A DNA stretch of 64,000 nucleotides from Gammaproteobacteria bacterium (GCA_012269545.1 JAAXKB010000002.1:1-64000); one strand, 5' to 3'. Counted from the stretch's first letter, positions 34,927-45,841 are shown. Numbers and translations: made by a program. The notes: generated from the letters alone by a model not told the origin.

Positions 34927-35632
34927 GATCTATCCTTGCGCAAATTTCCTGAGTCGTCTGAAGGTCAAAAGCCTCGCATACCAACGGGTCCGTCCACCCT
35001 AGGCCACGCGCATAGATTGCTATCCTCTCCGAAGAAGCAACGAGCGTTGTTTTTTTCCGATCTATTTTCAACGCTTCAACACCGGCGTCTACCTGCTGCA
35101 GCCCATGAATGGAGCCGACCCATATCGCTTCAAAAGAAACCTGCGGCGCTAGGGCGGGTAATCGGCCCTCTCGGCGGTACAGATTATAGCGAATCAGATT
35201 GCATCGACCCGACAAGGATTGCTCTACCAACTCACGGCCTCCCTCACCGGTCAGCAACCAAACAGTCTGCTCTGGCCGCAACGCCCTGATTTCCGGCATG
35301 GCCAAAAGACCTTCCGAATTGGCTGGGTCAGCAACACGAACGGTCAGGGAACCATGTTGGATTAATCCTGCGGCCGTAGCTGGACCTATGGCAAGCGCCA
35401 CAGCACCACCATGCGCAGGTTTAAAGTAGTTCGCTAGGTAGGCAGAGACCGCATGCTGGGACAGCGCGATGATCAGATCCGGTCGCTCACTTGGCATGGC
35501 GTGGGGCAGCAAGAGGTTGTCAATCCGAGTGACTGGCTCGCAGACCGCCTTGTGACCCATTGTCGCCAGCAATGCAGATAGGCGAGCGGCGCTCGGTTCG
35601 GAATAGGTAATCCAGTGTGTCATGTCATGCAA
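34916..35632 (-). CDS. hemD: Uroporphyrinogen-III synthase
   Basis: Between hemC and hemX; GPATAAGLIQHG, WLLTGEGGRELVEQSL. Confidence 0.9.
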   Translation of the reverse strand: MHDMTHWITYSEPSAARLSALLATMGHKAVCEPVTRIDNLLLPHAMPSERPDLIIALSQHAVSAYLANYFKPAHGGAVALAIGPATAAGLIQHGSLTVRVADPANSEGLLAMPEIRALRPEQTVWLLTGEGGRELVEQSLSGRCNLIRYNLYRREGRLPALAPQVSFEAIWVGSIHGLQQVDAGVEALKIDRKKTTLVASSERIAIYARGLGWTDPLVCEAFDLQTTQEICARIDHGG

Positions 35633-35686
35633 CGTTTAAGCGTGTCGCAATCAAGCAACAAGGCGCACGCCGACGTCAAGAGATGT

Positions 35687-36601
35687 TCAGCCGCGGCGGG
35701 CGCTATCGAGAATAGATTGAGCGCCATGATCCAGCAGTTCGGCCACCAAGCGATGCGCTAAAGCGCTAGGGTCGGAACCGTGACCCTCCGCACGCAAGAT
35801 CGCGCGCCCATCCGGTTGAGCAACCAAAGCCCGCATATGAATCACGCCTTTAACATCCGCAGTCGCATAGGCCGCGACAGGCAGCGCGCAATCCGCACCG
35901 AGGCCCGCACTAATGCCCCGTTCCGCTTCCACGCAGCGTGCGACATCTTTGTTGCGAAGCTTTTCGAGAAACGCCTCCACCGGACTATTACTCAAGATCT
36001 CTATCCCCAGCGCACCTTGTCCTGGAGCCGGCAAACAGTCCTCTACGGCCAATGGGTGGGCATCGCCTCGCTCTATGCCGAGCCTCGACAGACCAGCTTG
36101 AGCTAGTACGATGGCATCGAACTCTCCGCTGTCCAGTTTGCTCAGCCGGGTTTGAACATTGCCGCGGATACTTTCTACCCGCAGATCAGGCCGGTGCGCC
36201 AGCAACTGCGCCCGGCGGCGAGGGCTTGAGGAGCCGACCTTGGCGTTTTTAGGCAGTTGATCAATACCACCCGGAGAACCCAAAAGGACATCACGGACAT
36301 CTTCACGAAATCCAATGAGAGGCAGACTGAAGCCCTCTGGCAAGAAAGCTGGCAAATCTTTAACCGAGTGCACGGCTAGATCCGCACGGCCTTCTAACAT
36401 GGCCACTTCCAGCTCCTTAATAAACAGACCCTTGCCGCCAATTTCTTTTAAGGGGGCGTTGAGCCATTGGTCACCCTTGGTCGTCATGCCGAGCAGTTTA
36501 ACGTCCAATCCCGGATGGGCTTCCATCAGACGGTCTCGAACGAAATTCGCCTGCCAGAGCGCCAAAGCACTCTCGCGCGTTGCTATGGTGATTTGGTTCA
36601 T
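35687..36601 (-). CDS. hemC: Hydroxymethylbilane synthase
   Basis: IATRESALALWQANFVRDRL, KDLPAFLPEGFSL, GSSSPRRRAQLLAHRPDL, PAPGQGALGIE. Confidence 0.97.
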   Translation of the reverse strand: MNQITIATRESALALWQANFVRDRLMEAHPGLDVKLLGMTTKGDQWLNAPLKEIGGKGLFIKELEVAMLEGRADLAVHSVKDLPAFLPEGFSLPLIGFREDVRDVLLGSPGGIDQLPKNAKVGSSSPRRRAQLLAHRPDLRVESIRGNVQTRLSKLDSGEFDAIVLAQAGLSRLGIERGDAHPLAVEDCLPAPGQGALGIEILSNSPVEAFLEKLRNKDVARCVEAERGISAGLGADCALPVAAYATADVKGVIHMRALVAQPDGRAILRAEGHGSDPSALAHRLVAELLDHGAQSILDSARRG

Positions 36602-36810
36602 TACATTAACCCTGGAATTGCCAATAGCGCAAAGCCTGCTGCATCAAAAAAGCTGAGACCCGATGCCGGTCGCACGACCAGCATATTCGCAACCGTTATT
36701 GCCAGCCCGGCCAAGATCAATCCAAGCTGGCCGCCCGAGATGAAGTCTGGGGCAACTATGGGTGTTTTTCGCTCGCGTTTGTCGTGAAGATCACTGCTTT
36801 TTTCGATCAA
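36601..36810 (-). CDS. Small membrane-like ORF upstream of hemC; possibly an N-terminal remnant of an AlgZ-type kinase
   Basis: 69 aa from TTG; hydrophobic GGQLGLILAGLAITVANMLVV; TAATG junction with hemC; occupies algZ-algR syntenic position. Confidence 0.45.
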   Translation of the reverse strand: MIEKSSDLHDKRERKTPIVAPDFISGGQLGLILAGLAITVANMLVVRPASGLSFFDAAGFALLAIPGLM

Positions 36811-36924
36811 ACCTTTAGAGCTCCCAAAATAGAACCACCAGTCAATAACTTAGATTGCTATACTGCGCTCTCCGTCAAACCTAACTGCTTGGCAGTGTAT
36901 TACTTCTGAGAAGGTCCAAATACA

Positions 36925-38334
36925 ATGGAAAACTCAACCGGCCAAACACCCTTTGCCGCGGAAGGCAGCTCGCTGAGAGGCCGCTTCAGCGAGGCCACAG
37001 ACGAATTTGTGCAGGTCTTTACAGCGTCAATCGATTTTGACCGTCGACTTTATCGCGAGGATATCGCGGGGTCTATTGCCCACGCGACCATGTTGGAAAC
37101 AATCAATGTTTTGACCCCCGCGGAACTCGATCAAATCGTGATTGGCCTACAGACTATCCAAAAAGAAATTGAAGGTGGGAACCTCCAATGGCGTGTGGAC
37201 CTTGAAGATGTGCACATGAACATAGAGCACCGCTTAATCGAGTTAATTGGCGACACCGGAAAGAAACTGCATACCGGCCGTTCACGCAACGACCAAGTGG
37301 CCACCGACATCCGTTTGCATTTGCGGTCCGCAATAGATGGTTTGGTTGAACAACAAGGGCTGCTGCTGACGGCCTTGGCCAATTTGGCCGAAGCCAATGC
37401 AGATACCATCATGCCCGGCTTCACCCACCTCCAAGCAGCCCAACCCATCACGTTTGGCCACCATCTTATGGCCTGGTTTGAGATGCTGCACCGCGATCGC
37501 GACCGACTACTGGACTGTCGCAAGCGCCTCAATCAACTCCCGCTTGGAGCAGCGGCACTCGCAGGGAGCCCATACACACCCGATCGCGCCTTGGTTGCCG
37601 AACTGCTTGGGTTTGAGGGCGTCTGCGCAAATTCCCTGGACGCCGTCAGCGACCGTGATTTCGCTATTGAATTTTGCGCGGTTGCAGCCTTGTCGGTGAC
37701 GCACATGTCTCGCTGGTGCGAGGAAATGGTCTTGTGGTCATCCCAGCAGTTCAATTTCATTGCCTTGCCAGATCGCTTTTGCACCGGTTCGAGCATCATG
37801 CCCCAGAAGAAGAACCCAGACGTCCCGGAACTCATTCGAGGCAAAACGGGGAGAGTGAACGGTCATTTAATCTCGCTTCTTACCTTGATGAAAAGCCAGC
37901 CGCTGGCTTACAACAAGGACAATCAGGAAGACAAAGAACCTCTGTTCGATGCCATTGATACGCTAGGCCACTGTTTAACAGCACTGATTGGTATGGTCCC
38001 CAATATCAAAGCCAATAAAGAGATCATGTTAGAGGCCACCCTGAAGGGTTTTACGACCGCCACAGACTTGGCAGATTATCTGGTACGCAAGAGTATGCCG
38101 TTTCGTGACGCTCACGAGTTGGTTGGGCGAGCGGTGCAGCTGGCCGTTAGCGAGGGCAAAGGGTTGGAAGAACTGAGCGTAGAAGAGCTGAATGGCCCGG
38201 GCCAAAACGTGATCGAGCCAGATATCTATGACGTGCTGACGCTGAAGGGCTCTATCGCTTCACGTGACCACGCGGGCGGTACGGCGCCAAATCAGGTCCG
38301 ACAGGCCATTGCGCGGGCGCGGGCAACGATCTGA
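36925..38334 (+). CDS. argH: Argininosuccinate lyase
   Basis: [41 protein letters not shown]. Confidence 0.97.
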   Translation: MENSTGQTPFAAEGSSLRGRFSEATDEFVQVFTASIDFDRRLYREDIAGSIAHATMLETINVLTPAELDQIVIGLQTIQKEIEGGNLQWRVDLEDVHMNIEHRLIELIGDTGKKLHTGRSRNDQVATDIRLHLRSAIDGLVEQQGLLLTALANLAEANADTIMPGFTHLQAAQPITFGHHLMAWFEMLHRDRDRLLDCRKRLNQLPLGAAALAGSPYTPDRALVAELLGFEGVCANSLDAVSDRDFAIEFCAVAALSVTHMSRWCEEMVLWSSQQFNFIALPDRFCTGSSIMPQKKNPDVPELIRGKTGRVNGHLISLLTLMKSQPLAYNKDNQEDKEPLFDAIDTLGHCLTALIGMVPNIKANKEIMLEATLKGFTTATDLADYLVRKSMPFRDAHELVGRAVQLAVSEGKGLEELSVEELNGPGQNVIEPDIYDVLTLKGSIASRDHAGGTAPNQVRQAIARARATI

Positions 38335-38405
38335 ATCCCAATTGCTTCGAGCACCGGCTGCAGAAATAGAAAAAGGAAAGTTGGTTGACCGTTACACCTG
38401 AGCTA

Positions 38406-39689
38406 ATGAACGCTACTGCGGCTACGTACCGAAACGGTACCTTGTATGTTGAAGACACCCCGCTGGCAGAAATCGCTGATGCGGTGGGCACGCCGGTTTA
38501 TGTCTATTCAAGTGACATGCTAAAAAGCCAGTATGCAAAGCTGGACAGCGCCTTGGGCTCGCTCCCCCATCAACTGCACTACGCCGTCAAAGCCAATTCG
38601 ACGCTGGCTATTTTGAAGACGTTTGCTGAGCTTGGCGCAGGCTTTGATATTGTGTCCGGTGGTGAGCTCAGCCGCGTATTAGCCGCCGGCGGCAACCCAG
38701 AGAGCGTCGTATTTTCTGGCGTCGGTAAGTCTGTGGAAGAAATTGATTTCGCGTTAAAGACTGGCATCGAATGTTTTAATGTTGAAAGCAACAGCGAACT
38801 CATACGCATCAGTGAACGAGCTGAAATACTCGGGAAAGTAGCCCCGGTCGCCTTGCGAATTAACCCTAACGTTGATCCTAAGACCCACCCCTACATCTCA
38901 ACGGGGTTAAAAGAGAACAAGTTTGGTATTTCTCAGGAAACCGCCTTAGCCCTTTACCAGAGAGCCGATGCTGACCAAAACTTGCGTGTGCGAGGGGTTG
39001 CCTGCCACATTGGCTCCCAGATCAGCGATTCCGCGCCTCTATTCGATGCGCTGGATCAGTTACTGGCATTGGTCGACCAAGTCGCTATGCATGGCATCCA
39101 GTTAACGGATATCGATTTGGGGGGCGGCTTTGGCGTGACCTACGAGAACGAAGCACCGTTTGATGTGGATGCTTGGGGGGCAACAGTGACCGAGCGTTTA
39201 GCCCATCGCGGGCTGACCGTATCTGTTGAACCCGGCCGCTTCCTCACCGCTAATGCTGGAGTCCTTTTGAGCCGAGTCGAGTATTTGAAGCCCGCAAACG
39301 GGACGACTACTGATGGCGTCGATGCCGATGAAGCGGGTAAAAATTTCGCCATTATGGACGCGGCGATGAACGATTTATTGCGTCCTTCGCTATATCAGGC
39401 TTGGCACGGGGTACTGAACGTGCGGGAGCAATCATCCAGCCAAGCCAGAACTTGGGACTTGGTTGGGCCAATCTGTGAATCCGGCGATTGGCTGGCCAAG
39501 AACCGAACGCTAAGCCTGAGTGAGGGTGACTTGCTGGCTATTCTGAGCACCGGTGCCTACGGTTCTTCGTTGTCATCCAACTACAACACCCGCAACCGCG
39601 CAGCGGAGGTGGTGGTAAGCGGCGACCGTTTTCGGGTTGTCAGACGCCGGGAGAGCCTCCAAGATCAACTGTCGACTGAAATTCTTTAA
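38406..39689 (+). CDS. lysA: Diaminopimelate decarboxylase
   Basis: YAVKANSTLAILKTFAELGAGFDIVSGGEL, GACHIGSQ-like ACHIGSQISD, GPICESGDWLAKNR. Confidence 0.97.
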   Translation: MNATAATYRNGTLYVEDTPLAEIADAVGTPVYVYSSDMLKSQYAKLDSALGSLPHQLHYAVKANSTLAILKTFAELGAGFDIVSGGELSRVLAAGGNPESVVFSGVGKSVEEIDFALKTGIECFNVESNSELIRISERAEILGKVAPVALRINPNVDPKTHPYISTGLKENKFGISQETALALYQRADADQNLRVRGVACHIGSQISDSAPLFDALDQLLALVDQVAMHGIQLTDIDLGGGFGVTYENEAPFDVDAWGATVTERLAHRGLTVSVEPGRFLTANAGVLLSRVEYLKPANGTTTDGVDADEAGKNFAIMDAAMNDLLRPSLYQAWHGVLNVREQSSSQARTWDLVGPICESGDWLAKNRTLSLSEGDLLAILSTGAYGSSLSSNYNTRNRAAEVVVSGDRFRVVRRRESLQDQLSTEIL

Positions 39690-39698
39690 GCAAAAGCC

Positions 39699-40538
39699 AT
39701 GATCAACTTCAGTAAAATGCACAGCCTAGGCAATGATTTCATGGTAATCGATGCAATCAGCGACGCTGTGACGCTGAAGCCTGAGCACATTGCCGAATGG
39801 GGCGACCGCCAACGTGGCATTGGTTTTGATCAACTTCTCATGGTCGCGCCGCCTAGCTCTCCAGACTGTGACTTCGACTTTTTGATTTTTAATGCTGATG
39901 GTGGTGAAGCAGAGCAGTGCGGAAACGGCACGCGTTGTATCACCGATTTTGTTCACCGTCGCGGGCTTACCCAACAAACTCAGCTGAGCTGGCGCTCAAG
40001 GGGTGGTGTTGTGCGCACAGCGATCCACGATGACGGCATGATCGAAACTTGGTTACCAGAACCTCAATTCCAGCACGATGCAGTGCCTTTTACGCACGAG
40101 GATGCTGGCGATCCGCTGGGGCATTGCGTGGTGTTGCAAACGCAGTACGGCGAGTTTCAGATTATTCCGGTTTCCATGGGCAACCCGCATGGTATCGTTT
40201 TTGTTGATGATGTGATCGGGCTGGATGTCGCTGCTATTGGACACGAATTGTCGCACCACGACGCGTTTCCAGAGCGCGCCAACATTGGCTTTTGTCAAAT
40301 TGTTAACAAAGGGTTTATTCGCCTGCGCGTTTTTGAAAGAGGTGCGTCAGAAACCCTTGCCTGTGGCAGTGGTGCCAGCGCCGCAGTAGCCGCGGGGTGC
40401 CGCACCAACCAACTCAACAGCAAAGTCAAAGTATCCTTACCGGGTGGGAAGCTTCGGGTGGAATGGCCTTGCGGCAAAGGACCGATCAAACTCGTCGGTG
40501 ATTCTACCTTCGTTTACAACGGACAACTGGAGATCTGA
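39699..40538 (+). CDS. dapF: Diaminopimelate epimerase
   Basis: FSKMHSLGNDFMVID, NADGGEAEQCGNGTRC, ETLACGSGASAA. Confidence 0.97.
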   Translation: MINFSKMHSLGNDFMVIDAISDAVTLKPEHIAEWGDRQRGIGFDQLLMVAPPSSPDCDFDFLIFNADGGEAEQCGNGTRCITDFVHRRGLTQQTQLSWRSRGGVVRTAIHDDGMIETWLPEPQFQHDAVPFTHEDAGDPLGHCVVLQTQYGEFQIIPVSMGNPHGIVFVDDVIGLDVAAIGHELSHHDAFPERANIGFCQIVNKGFIRLRVFERGASETLACGSGASAAVAAGCRTNQLNSKVKVSLPGGKLRVEWPCGKGPIKLVGDSTFVYNGQLEI

Positions 40539-40552
40539 GGGGCACCAATAAG

Positions 40553-41248
40553 ATGAGCATTGAGAAGTTTACCGGTTCAACCAAGGCAACCCCGCCAAGT
40601 GACCAGTCAGTGCTGGATTTTCTGCGTCAATCGCCGGACTTTTTTTTGCGTCACCCGAGCGCGCTTTCCGAGCTCAGTTTGCCTCATGAATCCGGCGAAG
40701 CGGTATCCCTGATTGAACGTCAAATCGATATTCTGCGCGAGCGTAACGTCACCATGCGCAAACGCATGAACGAGCTCCTGCAGGCGGCCAGAGTCAACGA
40801 CGAGATTTTTGCGAAAACGCGATCGCTCAATCTTGCCTTGCTCGAAGTCAACAGTTGGCCAGAACTGAATGAGGTGCTGGCCACCCATGTGCTGGTGGAT
40901 TTCGAAGCTGATTTCGTTTGCGCACATCTCTGCGGCGCAGATCTGGCGCTCGCGCTTGATCATATTCAGCACCACATGCAGCAAATGCCTCTGGAGCATT
41001 TGCACAGTAAAACCAGCGCACTTTGCATCTCACTGCGCCGGGAGGAACTCACCCAAATGTTTCCGTTGTCCGATCACAACGACAGCGGCAGCGCGGCAAT
41101 TTTGAATCTGGCCCTGATAAACGGTACTGGAGCATTGTGCATTGGCAGCCGTGATACCGGGCGCTTTGCGAAAGATATGGACACGTTGTTCGTAACCTAT
41201 ATTGCAGACATTGTCGCCAAGGTCATGAATCGTTTAGCTACGCCATGA
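40553..41248 (+). CDS. DUF484 family protein
   Basis: VLDFLRQSPDFFLRHPSALSELSLPHESGEAVSLIERQIDILRERN; between dapF and xerC. Confidence 0.95.
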   Translation: MSIEKFTGSTKATPPSDQSVLDFLRQSPDFFLRHPSALSELSLPHESGEAVSLIERQIDILRERNVTMRKRMNELLQAARVNDEIFAKTRSLNLALLEVNSWPELNEVLATHVLVDFEADFVCAHLCGADLALALDHIQHHMQQMPLEHLHSKTSALCISLRREELTQMFPLSDHNDSGSAAILNLALINGTGALCIGSRDTGRFAKDMDTLFVTYIADIVAKVMNRLATP

Positions 41249-42183
41249 CAGAGGCCGCTGATTCGAATACACACTGGATTACAGCCTATCTGCTGCATTT
41301 GGATCAGCAGCGCAACTACTCTGATCGCACCCTGAACGCCTATCGCCGGGACTTGAATCGTTTCGTCGCATGGCTTGATTCGGAAGCCTGTGCCGCGACC
41401 GCACAGGATGTTTCACGGTATGTTGCCCAAATGAAACGTCAAGGGTTGGCGCATAGCAGCATTCAGCGCAACCTTTCTGCTATCCGCAGTTTTTACGGTT
41501 TCTTGCTTAAGCAGGGCGCAGTCGGAGCCAATCCTGCAGCGGTCAGCCGCGGCCCAAAGCATAAAAGACGGTTGCCCAAAGTTCTGGACACCGATCAAGC
41601 GGCACAGCTGCTCAACTTTGACGCCGGTTCCCCACAGACGTTGCGCGATAAAGCTCTGCTTGAGCTTTTCTATGGCAGTGGTTTGCGGCTCAGCGAGGTC
41701 GCCGGATTGCGGCGATCGGATCTGGACCTGAATCAGGGCATGGTGAAGGTCTTGGGCAAGGGCAGCAAGGAACGCGTAGTACCACTCGGCCGACTATGTG
41801 TTGAGGCCATTGACCAGTGGGTTAAGACACTGTCCGCCGATCGCACTGATTGGCTATTTCCAGGCCGTCACGGCAACAGTATCTCACCGCGAACGGTCCA
41901 GAATCGCCTCAAAAGCGTCGCTGCCCAGCAGCTTGGCGATGACAGCTTGCATCCGCATATGCTGCGACATACGTATGCTACACACATGCTGGAATCGTCC
42001 GGTGACTTGCGCGGCATTCAAGAGCTCTTGGGCCACAGCGACATTGCCACCACGCAAATTTACACCCACCTTGATTTTCAGCATCTGGCGCGAGTTTACG
42101 ATAAGGCCCATCCCAGAGCCCTTGCGGGGAACGGCAAGGATATTGACAGGGAATCGGGTGTCAGCAACACGGAAACGCCCTAA
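41245..42183 (+). CDS. xerC: Site-specific tyrosine recombinase XerC
   Basis: Tyrosine recombinase motifs GSGLRLSEVAGL, HMLRHTYATHMLESSGDLRGIQELLGH, TQIYTHLDF. Confidence 0.95.
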   Translation: MTEAADSNTHWITAYLLHLDQQRNYSDRTLNAYRRDLNRFVAWLDSEACAATAQDVSRYVAQMKRQGLAHSSIQRNLSAIRSFYGFLLKQGAVGANPAAVSRGPKHKRRLPKVLDTDQAAQLLNFDAGSPQTLRDKALLELFYGSGLRLSEVAGLRRSDLDLNQGMVKVLGKGSKERVVPLGRLCVEAIDQWVKTLSADRTDWLFPGRHGNSISPRTVQNRLKSVAAQQLGDDSLHPHMLRHTYATHMLESSGDLRGIQELLGHSDIATTQIYTHLDFQHLARVYDKAHPRALAGNGKDIDRESGVSNTETP

Positions 42184-42920
42184 TGTTGGTGAATCAAAAA
42201 AAGCGCATCGAGTTGATTACGTTTGATCTGGACAATACGCTCTGGGATGTCACTCAAACGATCATTCGGGCGGAACAATCGCTGCGCCAGTGGATGCAAG
42301 AAAACACCTCGGACGCTCTCGCCATTTACGCATCGGACGCTGTTGACGGCATACGCCAAGGTGTCTTGAATCAGTTCCCAGAAAAACGTCATGACCTGTC
42401 GTTCCTGCGCACACAGGTGCTCTATCAATGCATGTTGGAATCTGGGCTTGAAGAGGTTGATGCCCTCAGCGCCGCATCACGGGCATTCGACGTGTTTTTC
42501 CTCGGCCGTAATCAAGTGGTGTTTTATGACGGGGCGCTGGAGGTCCTGCAAAACCTTAGTCAACGGTACCGTCTCTTTGCGCTGACCAACGGCAACGCCA
42601 ACATTGATCGCGTCGGCATCGGCGGATACTTCGAAGGCGCTGTCAGCAGTGCTGACGTTGGCGCAAGCAAACCCGATCTGAAAATGTTTCACGCGGTACT
42701 CAACCGCGCCGGAGTTGCTGCAAACCGGGCCGTACACATTGGTGATCACCTGTCGGATGACATATTGGGGGCTAACAACGCCGGCATGCTATCGATTTGG
42801 TATAATCACAATGGCGCGTTTACCAACGATTCCGCTTCTGCGCCTTCCGGCGAGGTGCATAAGCTCAGCGAACTGCCCGAGAGCATTGAAAGTCTTATCC
42901 CAAACTTCATCCAAGAATGA
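42183..42920 (+). CDS. HAD-IA family hydrolase (YigB-like)
   Basis: ITFDLDNTLWDV; FALTNGNANIDRVGIGGYF; HIGDHLSDDILGANNAGM. Confidence 0.9.
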   Translation: MLVNQKKRIELITFDLDNTLWDVTQTIIRAEQSLRQWMQENTSDALAIYASDAVDGIRQGVLNQFPEKRHDLSFLRTQVLYQCMLESGLEEVDALSAASRAFDVFFLGRNQVVFYDGALEVLQNLSQRYRLFALTNGNANIDRVGIGGYFEGAVSSADVGASKPDLKMFHAVLNRAGVAANRAVHIGDHLSDDILGANNAGMLSIWYNHNGAFTNDSASAPSGEVHKLSELPESIESLIPNFIQE

Positions 42921-42946
42921 ATCAGTCGATCGGACGAGGCGGAGGA

Positions 42947-44326
42947 CTACCGGGCGGCTAAGCTTTCCACCAGATAGGCCTTCACCGCGTCGATCTCGCA
43001 AGGCAGCGACTGGCGGCGCATGGGTAAGCCGTCAAGGGCTTGTAGCGTCGGGTGGGTTGGCAGAACTCCCGTGGCCTCATTCACCGCCTCTGGGAATTTT
43101 GCCGGATGAGCAGTTCCAACAACTACGATGCCTGCATCAGGACTCGCCTCATTTTTTTCGAGCAATGCATGTGCGGCGTAGTAGCCAACCGCAGTATGTG
43201 GGTCCAATACATAGCCGAACTGTTGATAGACATCGCGCATCGCTTTCAAGGTCTGCTCGCGGGTAACCGCCACACTGGTCATCAATGCTTCTTCCGGCGG
43301 CGCACCGATACTGGCTTCGCCATTTGCGGCGAAGTCCTGCATGAATTGCGTCAGTCGCTGACTATCCTGATCGAAGTAGTAGTAGAGAAAGCGTTCAAAA
43401 TTGCTCGCGACCTGAATGTCCATTGCAGGAGACAGAGTTTGATGAACGTCTCCTCTGGAATAACTGCCCGTCGCGAAAAACCGGGCCAAGATGTCGTTTT
43501 CGTTGGTGGCGACCAACAAATGGCGTATCGGGAACCCCATGCGTTGAGCAAGGTAGGCGGCAAAGACATTGCCGAAGTTACCGGTGGGAACGCAAAACGT
43601 CGAAGCTTGCGATCCGCGCAGACTTGCGTATCCGTAGTAGACGATTTGCGCCAACACGCGGGCCCAGTTTACTGAATTAACGGCACCCAGCTGATATTTT
43701 GCTTTGTAGTCAGCGTCCGCAAAGACCGTTTTCATAATGTTCTGACAGTCGTCAAAACTGCCCTCTAATTCGATGCAGTGCACGTTCTCGTCCGCAACCG
43801 TCGTCATTTGCAGTTCCTGCAAGGGGCTTACCCGCCCCTTAGGATACATAATGAAAATATCAACGTTGCGCTGGCCGCGTACGCCGTCGATAGCCGCACT
43901 GCCGGTGTCGCCACTGGTCGCACCAAGAATGTTCAGCCGCTGACCACGCTCGCCCAAAACATGCTCGAAGAGCTTGCCCAACAGCTGCAGCGCGACATCT
44001 TTGAAAGCCAGCGTCGGACCGTGAAAGAGCTCGAGAATAATCAAATCATCCAGTTGCTCCATGCCAACCACGTCGTCGTGATCAAAGCTGGCGTAAGACT
44101 CTGCTACTAGGCGTTTCAAGGTTTCAGGTTCAATGTCGTCAATGAACAATGGCATGATCTGTTGCGCGAGCTCGACAAAACTCAGACCCTGCCAATCAGC
44201 CAACCGCGAGCGCACGTCGGGAATAGTCTCTGGGATCAATAGCCCATTATCCGATGCAAGACCCATCAGCAGGGCATCACTGAATCCTACGCCCGATACC
44301 CGCCCACGGGTGCTTTTATATCTCAT
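42947..44326 (-). CDS. thrC: Threonine synthase
   Basis: MRYKSTRG, HGPTLAFKDVALQLLG, GATSGDTGSAAIDG, VPTGNFGNVFAAYLA. Confidence 0.95.
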   Translation of the reverse strand: MRYKSTRGRVSGVGFSDALLMGLASDNGLLIPETIPDVRSRLADWQGLSFVELAQQIMPLFIDDIEPETLKRLVAESYASFDHDDVVGMEQLDDLIILELFHGPTLAFKDVALQLLGKLFEHVLGERGQRLNILGATSGDTGSAAIDGVRGQRNVDIFIMYPKGRVSPLQELQMTTVADENVHCIELEGSFDDCQNIMKTVFADADYKAKYQLGAVNSVNWARVLAQIVYYGYASLRGSQASTFCVPTGNFGNVFAAYLAQRMGFPIRHLLVATNENDILARFFATGSYSRGDVHQTLSPAMDIQVASNFERFLYYYFDQDSQRLTQFMQDFAANGEASIGAPPEEALMTSVAVTREQTLKAMRDVYQQFGYVLDPHTAVGYYAAHALLEKNEASPDAGIVVVGTAHPAKFPEAVNEATGVLPTHPTLQALDGLPMRRQSLPCEIDAVKAYLVESLAAR

Positions 44327-44410
44327 GACAACTCAATAAAACCGTTCGACGATTCGCTAGTTTAAACGTTCAATTGCGGGATAGGACAAAAAGTTAAATT
44401 TTTAGAACGC

Positions 44411-44435
44411 AAAAAGCCGCCCGAAGGCGGCTTTT
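44411..44435 (-). terminator. Rho-independent terminator downstream of amtB
   Basis: aaaaagccgcccgaaggcggctttt, GC stem flanked by A and T runs (works on either strand). Confidence 0.85.
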
Positions 44436-44478
44436 CACTCGTAAGCGCGAGTTTCCGCGCTACCAATCGCTATGAGCC

Positions 44479-45693
44479 CTACTTGGAGAACTCAGGGTAT
44501 GCAACGATGCCAATCTCAGCAGCGTCCGCGCCTACCATCTGATCTTCTTCCGACAGACGAATGCCGAAAATCATCTTGATTACAAACCACACTACCAAGG
44601 CAGCGGCGAAGGTAAAGCCAAGAATCACGCCTAAGCCAGTAAGCTGTCCTGCCAGAGTAGCGCCATCGGTGGTAATCAGTACCGCCATCAAGCCCCAAAT
44701 GCCGCAAGTGCCGTGAACCGAAATCGCTCCCACCGGATCATCGATACGCATTTTGTCCAGCGCAACAATAGACAGCACGACTAGCAGACCACCAACCGCG
44801 CCAATCAGCATGGACTCAATGTTCGTGCCAGATAGCGGTTCTGCGGTAATGGAGACCAAGCCTGCGAGTGCGCCGTTCAGCGCCATAGTCAAGTCTGCCT
44901 TGCCAAACAAGGTGCGGGCGAGGATCAGCGCGGCGATCAAGCCGCCTGCGGCCGCCATGTTGGTGTTCACAAACACTTGCGCTACCGCGTTCGCTTCATC
45001 AATGTTACTCAGCTTCAACTCAGAACCGCCATTGAAGCCAAACCAGCCGAACCACAGAATAAACATGCCAAGCGTTGCAAGGGGCATATTAGAGCCCTGA
45101 ATCGGGTTCACTTCTCCGTTGGGGCCGTATTTGCCTTGACGAGGGCCGAGCAGTAACACTCCTGCTAAGGCTGCAGCCGCGCCACACATGTGAACGATGC
45201 CTGATCCAGCAAAATCAATAAAGCCTGCATCAGACAAAAAACCACCGCCCCAGCTCCAGCTTCCTTGCAGAGGGTAAATAAACCCTGTCATTACCACTGC
45301 AAATAGCAAGAAAGACCAAAGCTTCATGCGCTCAGCAACGGCGCCAGAGATAATCGACATTGCCGTCGCAACGAATACGACTTGAAAGAAGAAGTCTGAT
45401 CTGGCGCTGTAATACACTTCTCCACCAGAGGCTAGGACCTCATCCACTGTGTTTTCCGGGCCGATCAGCAATCCTTCGCCTCCATACATGATGGAGTAGC
45501 CCACAAGCAAATACATAACGCACGCTACTGCGAACAACGCAACATTCTTTGTAAGAATCTCAGAGGTGTTTTTGCTGCGCACCATCCCTGCTTCGAGCAT
45601 TGCAAAGCCGGGTGCCATGAACATCACGAGAACCCCCATGATGAGAAAGTAGAACGTGTCTACCGCGTAACTGAGTTGAACTAGATCTTCCAC
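44479..45693 (-). CDS. amtB: Ammonium transporter (copy 1)
   Basis: MFMAPGFAMLEAGMVRSKNT, DFAGSGIVHMCGAAAALAG, ISVHGTCGIWGLMAV; GTG start. Confidence 0.95.
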   Translation of the reverse strand: MEDLVQLSYAVDTFYFLIMGVLVMFMAPGFAMLEAGMVRSKNTSEILTKNVALFAVACVMYLLVGYSIMYGGEGLLIGPENTVDEVLASGGEVYYSARSDFFFQVVFVATAMSIISGAVAERMKLWSFLLFAVVMTGFIYPLQGSWSWGGGFLSDAGFIDFAGSGIVHMCGAAAALAGVLLLGPRQGKYGPNGEVNPIQGSNMPLATLGMFILWFGWFGFNGGSELKLSNIDEANAVAQVFVNTNMAAAGGLIAALILARTLFGKADLTMALNGALAGLVSITAEPLSGTNIESMLIGAVGGLLVVLSIVALDKMRIDDPVGAISVHGTCGIWGLMAVLITTDGATLAGQLTGLGVILGFTFAAALVVWFVIKMIFGIRLSEEDQMVGADAAEIGIVAYPEFSK

Positions 45694-45841
45694 CGAATCT
45701 CTCCGTTTGAATTATTGGATACCGTTCGCCTCACTAAGCTGCTGCGTACTGCGCGGCCCCTTGTGAGGACTTGTTAATTAAGAGCCAAATAAGCTGGGCG
45801 CGGCCATACCAATGACCGCACCGCAGATTCTTGGATTCCGA

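Noticed and set aside
41245-42183. Tyrosine recombinase as a mobile-element marker
   Set aside because: It is in the conserved dapF-DUF484-xerC order, so it is housekeeping XerC; no att-like repeats or cargo seen.
43052-43675. 207-aa plus-strand ORF
   Set aside because: Antisense to thrC; low-complexity shadow-ORF composition.
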